Assembly (NCBI GenBank): GCA_003446655.1
Contig: DMCZ01000197.1
Coordinates: 4,250 to 9,356, forward strand
DNA from: Thauera sp.
GTDB taxonomy: Bacteria > Pseudomonadota > Gammaproteobacteria > Burkholderiales > Rhodocyclaceae
DNA: 5,107 bases
Direction: 5' to 3'
Below, piece by piece: positions 1 through 5,107 of the stretch (within the stretch, counting starts at the first letter, position 1; every line of letters starts with the position of its first letter). The notes below the pieces were generated by a model, which saw only the letters and a list, made by a program, of their open reading frames with translations, was not told where the DNA came from and searched no databases. The position numbers were made by a program, and so were the translations under genes.

Positions 1-413
1 CCAAACGACGCAACAAGCTCGGCACGTCCGGAACCAAGGTTGATCTGCAGGTCGAGCAAGGCGGGGAAGCGCTGATTCCCAAACTGCAGACTCGCGTCCC
101 GGCACATGAAACCGTCCGCGCTCAGCATCGCCCGCGGGCAACGCAAGCGCAGATCGCGCAGCACTCGCTCACCCGCACGCAGGCGCGCGACGGAGACGAT
201 CGCCTCCCCACTGCCGGTCTCGAACGCGACCTGAATGTCCTGGAGCGCAAACGCCGGGTTCGACACCTCGGCCACCCGCAGACTCAGGCGATCGATCGCC
301 TGCGCCGGCCACAGCCCCAGCAGCAGCGCCAGGGCGACGAACACCGTCGGCGCACGCGCACGCTCGCAGGCGCGGATCAGCGCCAGCGGCCAGGACTCAG
401 GCGGGGAACACAC
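1..413 (-). CDS. Putative exported protein of unknown function, N-terminal part (3' end outside window)
   Basis: An open frame of 137 complete codons runs without a stop to the left edge. I do not recognise the family with certainty. Visible features are an Arg-containing N-terminal segment (residues 14-22), a hydrophobic core at about residues 24-36 (VFVALALLLGLW) and an AQA signal-peptidase-like site ending at residue 39, so the product is probably exported. The mature part alternates short amphipathic strands with Gly/Asp turns and has two Cys (in LRCPRA and FMCRDA), suggesting a beta-rich periplasmic protein. An AsmA/YdbH-like envelope protein is possible but is only a guess. The start chosen is GTG at 413, which overlaps the cysM stop region by 17 bases and suggests translational coupling. 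A later GTG at 344 would leave the signal peptide without its positive n-region. No ATG is available in frame. The frame is supported by continuity and the signal peptide, not by homology. Confidence 0.6.
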   Translation of the reverse strand, partial: MCSPPESWPLALIRACERARAPTVFVALALLLGLWPAQAIDRLSLRVAEVSNPAFALQDIQVAFETGSGEAIVSVARLRAGERVLRDLRLRCPRAMLSADGFMCRDASLQFGNQRFPALLDLQINLGSGRAELVASF

Positions 414-1287
414 CCGTCGACAGATAACGGTCGCCCCGGTCGCAGACGATGGACACGATCACCGCATCCTCGACCTGCGCTGCGATGCGCAACGCAACGT
501 GCATCGAGCCGCCCGAGGAGATCCCGGCGAAAATGCCCTCCTCGCGCGCGAGTCGCCGGGTCATCTCCTCGGCATCCGCCTGGCTGACGCGCTCGATCCG
601 ATCCACCCTCGGTCGCTCGAAGATCTTTGGCAGATAGGCTTCCGGCCACTTGCGGATACCCGGGATCTGCGAACCCTCCTCCGGTTCGCAGCCCACGATA
701 CACACGCCGGGTTTCTGCGCCTTGAGGAAGCGCGAGGTGCCCATGATCGTGCCTGTGGTCCCCATCGAGCTGACGAAATGCGTGATACGCCCGCCCGTCT
801 GCTCCCAGAGCTCTGGGCCCGTCCCTTCGAAATGGGCGAGCGGATTGTCCGGATTGGCGAACTGATCGAGGATGGTTCCGCGCCCCTCGTCGCGCATCTT
901 CTCCGCGACGTCCCGCGCCATCTCCATGCCGCCCGAGCTGGGCACCAGCACCAGCTCGGCACCGAAGGCCCGCATGGTCTGTCTTCGTTCGATGCTCTGA
1001 TTCTCAGGCATCACCAGGATCATGCGATAACCCCGCATCGCGGCAGCCATCGCGAGCGCGATACCGGTGTTGCCACTGGTGGCCTCGATCAGCGTATCAC
1101 CGGGCTTGATGTCGCCGCGGGCCTCGGCGCGCATGACCATCGAGAGCGCCGGGCGGTCCTTCACCGAGCCCGCCGGATTGTTTCCCTCCAGCTTGGCGAG
1201 GATCACGTTGTTGCGGCCGGCATTGATGCGCTTGAGCCGCACCAGCGGCGTGCGGCCTACGTAATCTTCCAGGGTCCTGAATTCCAT
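397..1287 (-). CDS. cysM: Cysteine synthase B (O-acetylserine sulfhydrylase, CysM)
   Basis: A PLP enzyme of the cysteine synthase/cystathionine beta-synthase family, fold type II. It makes L-cysteine from O-acetyl-L-serine and sulfide; CysM members typically also accept thiosulfate, giving S-sulfocysteine. It is expected in the cytoplasm. The 296 aa match the family (E. coli CysM is about 303). Visible motifs: the Schiff-base lysine K43 in EGNNPAGSVKDR; the substrate loop TSGNTG at 70-75; the PLP-phosphate loop GTTGT at 176-180; EGSQIPGIRKW at 204-214; GISSGG at 255-260 with the Ser near the pyridine nitrogen; and the C-terminal CDRGDRYLSTGVF, typical of CysM rather than CysK. ATG at 1287 gives a normal N-terminus (TLEDYVGRTPLVRL) but has only a weak upstream purine stretch. 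It lies 82 bases downstream of lapB in the same direction and could be cotranscribed. All expected catalytic residues are present. Confidence 0.96.
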   Translation of the reverse strand: MEFRTLEDYVGRTPLVRLKRINAGRNNVILAKLEGNNPAGSVKDRPALSMVMRAEARGDIKPGDTLIEATSGNTGIALAMAAAMRGYRMILVMPENQSIERRQTMRAFGAELVLVPSSGGMEMARDVAEKMRDEGRGTILDQFANPDNPLAHFEGTGPELWEQTGGRITHFVSSMGTTGTIMGTSRFLKAQKPGVCIVGCEPEEGSQIPGIRKWPEAYLPKIFERPRVDRIERVSQADAEEMTRRLAREEGIFAGISSGGSMHVALRIAAQVEDAVIVSIVCDRGDRYLSTGVFPA

Positions 1288-1369
1288 GTGCGTCGATGCT
1301 CGGGGTGAGTGTCAAAGGGTTCAACGGGGTGCCGACGGGCGCGAACGCGCTCAGCGGCCCTTGCGGCGC

Positions 1370-2545
1370 TCAAGGCGTGAGATCGAACTCTTCAGTGCGC
1401 CGCGGAGGATAGGTCTCCCATCCGCCACAGGCTGGGCAACGCCAATGAAATTGCCGGGCCTTGAAGCCGCATGCCTCGCAGCGATAGCGCGCGACGCGAC
1501 GCGTATGGCCGTGGATGAGTTGCTTGATCAGCTCGATGTCGCTGCGCTGCTCGGCCGGGGCCGCGAGCACCGCAGCCTCGAGGAGCTTGTCGAGCCCCAG
1601 CAGCGTAGGGTTGCGCCGAAGCTCCTCGCGCACAAGCTCATACGCCGCCTTGGGTCCCTCGCGCTCGAGCTCCCAGTGGAACAGCTCATCGAGCAGATCC
1701 AGCGATGCATGTGCCGCCAGCCAGGCGCGCAGCAGCTGGTGCCCCTGCTCGACCCGCCCCAGTCGCCCGTAAGCATCCATGACGCGCTCGGCGACCAATG
1801 CGAGATAAACCGGATCCTGGTTCTCGATCCGCTTCCAGGCCTCGAGCGCCTCCTCGTCCTGCCCCTGCGCGGCATGCAGATCGCCGAGCAGGATGCTTGC
1901 GCGCACGTTGCGGCGATTCACTTCGAGGGCATTGTCGAGATGGCGTCGAGCCTCGTCGTAGCGCGAATTGGCCATCGCGTTCGCTGCCAGCTCGCAATGA
2001 AAATTGGCCATCTCGGTGCGCCACATCACGCTCTCATGCTCGGGCAGTGCCTGAGCCACCTCGATCGCCTTGGACCAGTCTTTCTCCTGCTGGTAAATCT
2101 CGAGCAGGAAGCGCAAGGCAACGTCGTTCGCACGCGTTCCACGCAAGCGCTGGAACGCTGCCTCGGCGCGATCAAGCAGACCGGCCTTGAGGAAATCCTG
2201 CCCCAGCTCGCCCAATGCCTGCAGCCGGTGGTCTTCGCTGATGTCCTCGCGCTCCACCAGCAGCTGGTGAATGCGGATCGCGCGGTCGGTTTCGCCGCGC
2301 CGGCGGAAGAGGCTGCCGAGGGCAAAATGCAGCTCGACCGTCTGCGGATCAATGCGGACCGCTTCGACGAACGCGTCGATGGCCTTGTCCGGCTGCTCAT
2401 TGAGCAGGAAATTGAGTCCGCTCAGATACGAGCGCGGGAGAGCGCGGGACTCCTGCACGACCTGGCGGATGTCGATTCGCGCGGCCAGCCAGCCCAGCCC
2501 GAAGAAAAGCGGCAGCGCAAGGAGCCACCAGAACTCGATTTCCAT
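1370..2545 (-). CDS. lapB: LPS assembly protein B (LapB/YciM), membrane-anchored TPR protein with rubredoxin-like zinc domain
   Basis: LapB is an inner-membrane TPR protein. In E. coli it promotes FtsH-dependent degradation of LpxC and so sets the rate of lipid A synthesis; it also contributes to LPS assembly at the membrane. The 391 aa are nearly identical in length to E. coli LapB (389). Residues 3-22 form an N-terminal transmembrane anchor (FWWLLALPLFFGLGWLAA). The family signature SRALPRSYLSGLNFLLNEQ follows at about 33-51, then a run of TPR helices to about residue 335. The C-terminus carries a four-cysteine rubredoxin-like metal site, with C356/C359 and C370/C373 in CEAC...CPAC. ATG at 2545 starts the TM anchor directly and lies 6 bases after the lapA stop, so the two are almost certainly one transcript and translationally coupled. 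No strong Shine-Dalgarno is seen. Nothing is truncated or missing. Confidence 0.96.
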   Translation of the reverse strand: MEIEFWWLLALPLFFGLGWLAARIDIRQVVQESRALPRSYLSGLNFLLNEQPDKAIDAFVEAVRIDPQTVELHFALGSLFRRRGETDRAIRIHQLLVEREDISEDHRLQALGELGQDFLKAGLLDRAEAAFQRLRGTRANDVALRFLLEIYQQEKDWSKAIEVAQALPEHESVMWRTEMANFHCELAANAMANSRYDEARRHLDNALEVNRRNVRASILLGDLHAAQGQDEEALEAWKRIENQDPVYLALVAERVMDAYGRLGRVEQGHQLLRAWLAAHASLDLLDELFHWELEREGPKAAYELVREELRRNPTLLGLDKLLEAAVLAAPAEQRSDIELIKQLIHGHTRRVARYRCEACGFKARQFHWRCPACGGWETYPPRRTEEFDLTP

Positions 2546-2551
2546 CTGCGA

Positions 2552-2869
2552 TCAGGGCATCGGCAATTGCGCTTCGCCAGCGGTGAGCGCGGTTTCGGTC
2601 GAACCCTTGTTGCGTTCGGCAAGCTCGAGCTGGCGGCGCAAGCGTGCGATTTCCCGGCGTTGACGCACCAGCGAAGCAAGTGTCGCGGTAACGCCGAGCA
2701 GTGCTCCGGCGGCAAAGGTCAGCAGAATCACGAATACAAGCGGAAGCTGCCACTGGCTGCCGAAGAAGAAATGCAAGGAGACCAGCTGGTCATTCTTGAT
2801 GGCGAACCCGAACAGCAGGAAGAAAAGCAGCAGGCGGATGACCCAGATGATTACGCGCATGGCCGGCAT
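2552..2869 (-). CDS. lapA: LPS assembly protein A (LapA/YciS, DUF1049 family)
   Basis: A small inner-membrane protein that works with LapB in LPS assembly and its quality control. It has 105 aa from ATG 2869, or 102 aa from the second ATG at 2860. Two hydrophobic segments are visible, about residues 6-24 and 42-65. A basic, heptad-like tail rich in Arg/Glu/Leu (about 67-88, RQRREIARLRRQLELAERNK) should lie in the cytoplasm. The KNDQLVSLHFFFG...W segment between the helices matches the family pattern (KN-x-V-x-V...FG/W). A GGGGA stretch lies 2 bases before the first ATG and 11 before the second. Family members usually begin MR-I-I-x-W, so the true start may be 2860 (MRVIIWVIRL). The gene begins 18 bases after the T-run of the ihfB terminator and is followed 6 bases later by lapB. 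Confidence 0.93.
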   Translation of the reverse strand: MPAMRVIIWVIRLLLFFLLFGFAIKNDQLVSLHFFFGSQWQLPLVFVILLTFAAGALLGVTATLASLVRQRREIARLRRQLELAERNKGSTETALTAGEAQLPMP

Positions 2870-2887
2870 TATCCCCGAGCGGTGAAC

Positions 2888-2915
2888 AAAAAAGAAGGCG
2901 GCCGAAGCCGCCTTC
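2888..2915 (-). terminator. Rho-independent terminator after ihfB, UUCG tetraloop
   Basis: Read on the minus strand, a perfect 9-bp stem GAAGGCGGC / GCCGCCTTC encloses the loop TTCG, closed by a C-G pair (the extra-stable cUUCGg type). Six Ts (2893-2888) follow at once. This is a near-ideal intrinsic terminator, 32 bases past the ihfB stop. It ends 18 bases before the lapA start, so it separates rpsA-ihfB from lapAB-cysM unless there is read-through. Confidence 0.93.
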
Positions 2916-2947
2916 CATTATTGCCTGTAAAACCGATCGCCGCGCGG

Positions 2948-3235
2948 TCAATTGCCGCTGAGATCCACCCTTTCACGCAATTCCTTGCCGGCCTTGAAAT
3001 GCGGAACGTATTTTTCCGGCACCAGGACCTTCTCTCCGGACTTGGGATTGCGCCCGGTACGGGGCGGACGATAGTTCAGCGCGAAGCTACCGAACCCGCG
3101 GATCTCGATGCGGTCACCGCGCGCGAGCGCGTCGGTCATCGCATCGAGAATCATCTTGACCGCGTAATCGGCGTCCTTTGCGACCAGCTGGGGAAAACGC
3201 TCCGCCAGCTGGGCGATCAGCTCCGATTTGGTCAT
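2948..3235 (-). CDS. ihfB: Integration host factor beta subunit (IHF-beta/HimD)
   Basis: IHF-beta pairs with IHF-alpha to form a nucleoid-associated heterodimer. The dimer bends DNA sharply at specific sites and acts in transcription (including sigma54 promoters), replication initiation and site-specific recombination. The 95 aa match the family (E. coli IhfB is 94). The frame shows the HU/IHF fold: N-terminal helices MTKSELIAQLAERF...AVKMILDAMTDAL (1-37), the IEIRGFGSF strand at 43-51 with E44 and the DNA-contacting R46, and the arm GRNPKSGEKV (61-70) with the intercalating proline P64. R46 and the initial MTKSELI favour the beta subunit over HU or IHF-alpha. ATG at 3235 follows the rpsA stop by 11 bases (CCTGACCGATC) with no clear Shine-Dalgarno, so coupling to rpsA translation is likely. 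The rpsA-ihfB pairing is common in proteobacteria. Confidence 0.97.
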   Translation of the reverse strand: MTKSELIAQLAERFPQLVAKDADYAVKMILDAMTDALARGDRIEIRGFGSFALNYRPPRTGRNPKSGEKVLVPEKYVPHFKAGKELRERVDLSGN

Positions 3236-3246
3236 GATCGGTCAGG

Positions 3247-4950
3247 TTACTGCTTCTGCTCGTTCAGCTTGGCCTTGAGCAGCGCGCCCAGGTTGGTCGT
3301 GCCGGTGGCGGCAGCGCTTTCCGAAGCAAGCTTGCTCATGGCTTCGGACTGCTCGGCCTGATCCTTGGCACGGATCGACAGGCTGATCGAACGGGTCTTG
3401 CGATCGACGTTGATCACCAGCGCCTCGACCTCGTCGCCTTCCTTCAGCATGGTCGTCAGGTCGTCGACACGGTGCGGGGCGGCCTCGGAGGCACGCAGGT
3501 AACCCTCGACGTCGTCGCCCAGCGAGATCACCGCACCGCGGGCCTCGACCGACTTCACGGTGCCGCGCACGAGGCTGTTCTTCTCGTGGGTGGCGATGAA
3601 GTTGGTGTAGGGGTCGCCCTCGAGCTGCTTGATGCCGAGCGAGATACGCTCGCGCTCGACGTCGATCGCCAGCACCACGGCCTCGACCTCGTCGCCCTTC
3701 TTGAAGCGGCGCACGGCGTCCTCGCCGGACTCGCTCCAGGACAGGTCGGACAGGTGAACCAGACCGTCGATGCCGCCTTCCAGGCCGATGAACACGCCGA
3801 AGTCCGTGATCGACTTGATCTGGCCGCGGACCTTGTCGCCCTTCTTGTGGTTGATGGCGAAATCGTCCCACGGGTTGGACATGCACTGCTTCATGCCCAG
3901 CGAGATGCGGCGACGGTCTTCGTCGATCTCGAGGATCATCACCTCGACTTCGTCGCCCAGCTGGACAACCTTGGTCGGGTGGATGTTCTTGTTGGTCCAG
4001 TCCATCTCGGACACGTGGACCAGGCCCTCGATGCCCTGCTCGACTTCGACGAACGCGCCGTAGTCGGTGATGTTGGTGACCTTGCCGAACAGGCGGGTGC
4101 CCTGCGGGTAACGACGCGAGATGCCGACCCACGGATCTTCGCCGAGCTGCTTGAGGCCGAGCGAGACGCGGTTCTTTTCCTGGTCGAACTTGAGGACCTT
4201 GGCTTCGATTTCGTCACCAACGTTGAGCACTTCGCTCGGGTGACGGACGCGGCGCCAGGCCAGGTCGGTGATGTGCAGCAGGCCATCGATGCCACCCAGA
4301 TCGACGAACGCACCGTAGTCGGTGATGTTCTTGACGATGCCCTTGATGACGGTGCCTTCCTTGAGGTTGGCGAGCAGCTTCTCGCGCTCTTCGCCCATCG
4401 ACTCTTCCAGCACGGCGCGACGCGAGACAACGACGTTGTTGCGCTTGCGGTCGAGCTTGATGACCTTGAACTCGTATTCCTTGCCTTCGTACGGCGTGGT
4501 GTCCTTGACCGGACGCATGTCGACCAGCGAGCCCGGCAGGAAGGCGCGGATGCTGTTGGTCATGACGGTCAGACCACCCTTGACGCGGCCGGTGATGACG
4601 CCCTTGACCAGGGAGCCTTCGTTGAGGGCCTTCTCGAGGTCGTTCCAGGCCGAGATGCGCTTGGCCTTGTCGCGCGACAGGCGGGTCTCGCCGTAGCCGT
4701 CTTCGAGCGCGTCGATCGCGACGTGCACGAAATCGCCGACGTTCACTTCGAGTTCGCCGCGGTCGTTGCGGAACTCTTCGATGGGCACGTAGCTTTCGGA
4801 CTTCAGGCCGGCGTTGACGACGACGAAGTTCTGGTCGATGCGCACGACTTCCGCGGTGATGACTTCACCGGCGCGCATTTCCTGGAGGGCGAGGCTTTCC
4901 TCGAAGAGGGCGGCAAAGCTTTCTTCGAAGGAGGGGGTGGCGTTGGACAT
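3247..4950 (-). CDS. rpsA: 30S ribosomal protein S1
   Basis: S1 binds mRNA on the 30S subunit and helps initiation on structured or SD-poor messages. From ATG 4950 it has 567 aa (E. coli 557) and six S1 (OB-fold) repeats at about residues 27-93, 112-178, 199-267, 284-354, 371-442 and 458-527. Repeats 3-5 show the strong GxVxxITDYGAFV...GIDGLLHxSD...W pattern. Repeats 1 and 2 are divergent, as expected for the ribosome-binding half, and repeat 6 is also divergent. A polar Ala/Ser/Gln/Lys tail follows (530-567). The open frame extends to an ATG at 5001, but those 17 extra residues (MNLPCLPSHVGTGIFPS) are not S1-like. MSNATPSFEESFAALFEES is the family N-terminus, so 4950 is chosen. There is no good Shine-Dalgarno, as in E. 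coli rpsA. It is preceded by a terminator and followed closely by ihfB. Lys is mostly AAG, consistent with high expression. Confidence 0.98.
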   Translation of the reverse strand: MSNATPSFEESFAALFEESLALQEMRAGEVITAEVVRIDQNFVVVNAGLKSESYVPIEEFRNDRGELEVNVGDFVHVAIDALEDGYGETRLSRDKAKRISAWNDLEKALNEGSLVKGVITGRVKGGLTVMTNSIRAFLPGSLVDMRPVKDTTPYEGKEYEFKVIKLDRKRNNVVVSRRAVLEESMGEEREKLLANLKEGTVIKGIVKNITDYGAFVDLGGIDGLLHITDLAWRRVRHPSEVLNVGDEIEAKVLKFDQEKNRVSLGLKQLGEDPWVGISRRYPQGTRLFGKVTNITDYGAFVEVEQGIEGLVHVSEMDWTNKNIHPTKVVQLGDEVEVMILEIDEDRRRISLGMKQCMSNPWDDFAINHKKGDKVRGQIKSITDFGVFIGLEGGIDGLVHLSDLSWSESGEDAVRRFKKGDEVEAVVLAIDVERERISLGIKQLEGDPYTNFIATHEKNSLVRGTVKSVEARGAVISLGDDVEGYLRASEAAPHRVDDLTTMLKEGDEVEALVINVDRKTRSISLSIRAKDQAEQSEAMSKLASESAAATGTTNLGALLKAKLNEQKQ

Positions 4951-5002
4951 AGATGGAAAAATTCCGGTGCCGACGTGGGACGGCAAACAAGGTAGGTTCA
5001 AG
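4951..5002 (-). promoter_or_regulatory. rpsA leader / translation initiation region without a clear Shine-Dalgarno
   Basis: These 52 bases lie between the T-run of the cmk terminator and the rpsA ATG. The only SD-like purines are GGAA at 4965-4962, 11 bases from the ATG. They sit inside a small inverted repeat, GGAA-TTT-TTCC (4965-4955), so they may be paired. A TTGAAC at 5001-4996 could be a poor -35, but no -10 lies at 16-18 bases. E. coli rpsA also lacks a canonical SD, depends on leader structure, and is repressed by S1 itself. A similar role here is inference. Confidence 0.35.
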
Positions 5003-5033
5003 AAAAAAAGCGCCGGAGCCCACGCTCCCGCGC
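5003..5033 (-). terminator. Rho-independent terminator between cmk and rpsA
   Basis: On the minus strand, GCGCGGGAGC pairs with GCTCCGGCGC (10-bp stem with one internal G/G mismatch) around a GTGG loop. Seven Ts (5009-5003) follow. It begins 8 bases after the stop of the upstream gene and should end its transcript or attenuate read-through into rpsA. Confidence 0.88.
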
Positions 5034-5041
5034 GATTACGT

Positions 5042-5107
5042 TCAACCGGAAGACTTCCGCCCTACCTCGACGAGATCGAGGACGAAAGCCACAGCCTCCT
5101 CGACGCC
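5042..5107 (-). CDS. cmk: Probable cytidylate kinase, C-terminal 21 codons (5' part outside window)
   Basis: One minus-strand frame runs from the right edge to a TGA at 5044-5042 and encodes GVEEAVAFVLDLVEVGRKSS plus a final Gly. The pattern (V/I)EEAVxxVL fits the last helix of cytidylate kinase, which phosphorylates CMP/dCMP, and cmk sits directly upstream of rpsA in many proteobacteria. A terminator follows 8 bases after the stop, as expected at the end of a gene. The neighbouring frames either stop early or read as Arg-rich sequence. The call rests on context plus a short helix; no catalytic motif (P-loop) lies within the window. Confidence 0.62.
   Translation of the reverse strand, partial: GVEEAVAFVLDLVEVGRKSSG

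Noticed and set aside
235..1308. A 357-codon open frame on the plus strand opposite cysM
   Set aside because: It is in codon register with antisense cysM, rich in Arg/His/Ala, with no domain pattern. It is best explained as a mirror frame.
1288..1324. A perfect TTGACA (1315-1310, minus strand) and a nearby TTGAAC as a cysM promoter
   Set aside because: The hexamers 17-18 bases downstream of TTGACA (CGCACA, GCACAT) do not resemble a -10 and would overlap the ATG. TTGAAC pairs only with GAGCAT. Neither is convincing.
1325..1369. GC-rich inverted repeat between lapB and cysM (around GCGCGTTCGCGC) as a terminator
   Set aside because: The palindromic core leaves almost no loop, the longer arms are imperfect, and no T-run follows.
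2430..2449. Perfect tandem 10-bp repeat GAGCGCGGGA x2 inside lapB
   Set aside because: It encodes part of the conserved SRALPRSY segment in frame, and the protein is normal on both sides. It is a codon coincidence, not an inserted duplication.
1286..3361. A 691-codon open frame on the plus strand spanning lapB, lapA and ihfB
   Set aside because: It is in exact codon register with the antisense of lapB, lapA and ihfB. In that register a stop needs TTA, CTA or TCA codons in the sense genes, which are rare in high-GC genes, and the TGA stops of all three genes read as TCA. The opposite strand has clear conserved proteins throughout.
3472..4995. A 507-codon open frame on the plus strand opposite rpsA
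   Set aside because: It is codon-aligned with antisense rpsA and has a repetitive Asp/Val/Leu/His composition that mirrors the S1 repeats. It is a GC-bias shadow, not a gene.
4951..5001. N-terminal extension of rpsA to an upstream ATG at 5001
   Set aside because: The 17 extra residues do not resemble S1. They would place the start directly after the terminator T-run, while the family N-terminus begins at 4950.

Overview
The window is a compact, high-GC, entirely minus-strand stretch of a proteobacterial chromosome. The gene order (cmk, rpsA, ihfB, lapA, lapB, cysM when read from high to low coordinates) and the six-domain S1 sequence resemble Betaproteobacteria, plausibly a Rhodocyclales-type organism (Azoarcus/Thauera-like). 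The taxonomic call is inference from remembered family resemblance; no search was run.

Layout from right to left, in the direction of transcription. The last 21 codons of a probable cytidylate kinase gene (cmk) end at 5042 and are followed by a strong intrinsic terminator (5003-5033). A short leader follows without an obvious promoter or Shine-Dalgarno sequence. Next come rpsA (ribosomal protein S1, 567 aa from the preferred start) and, 11 bases later, ihfB (IHF beta subunit). A second, textbook terminator with a UUCG tetraloop (2888-2915) lies after ihfB. Only 18 bases past its T-run begins the lapA-lapB pair, whose products form the inner-membrane LapA/LapB (YciS/YciM) system that controls LPS synthesis. 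After 82 bases comes cysM (O-acetylserine sulfhydrylase B). Overlapping the end of cysM by 17 bases is the start of an unidentified gene for a probably exported protein, which runs off the left edge.

Functionally this is mostly housekeeping: translation (S1), nucleoid architecture (IHF), envelope homeostasis (LapAB) and cysteine biosynthesis (CysM). I see no mobile element, CRISPR array, tRNA, rRNA or defence system, and no convincing undescribed system. The points worth a second look are the arrangement of terminators around rpsA-ihfB, how lapAB is transcribed so close behind a terminator, the SD-poor rpsA leader, and the unidentified exported protein next to cysM. No gap between genes exceeds about 95 bases. 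The long plus-strand open frames are mirror artefacts of the minus-strand genes.
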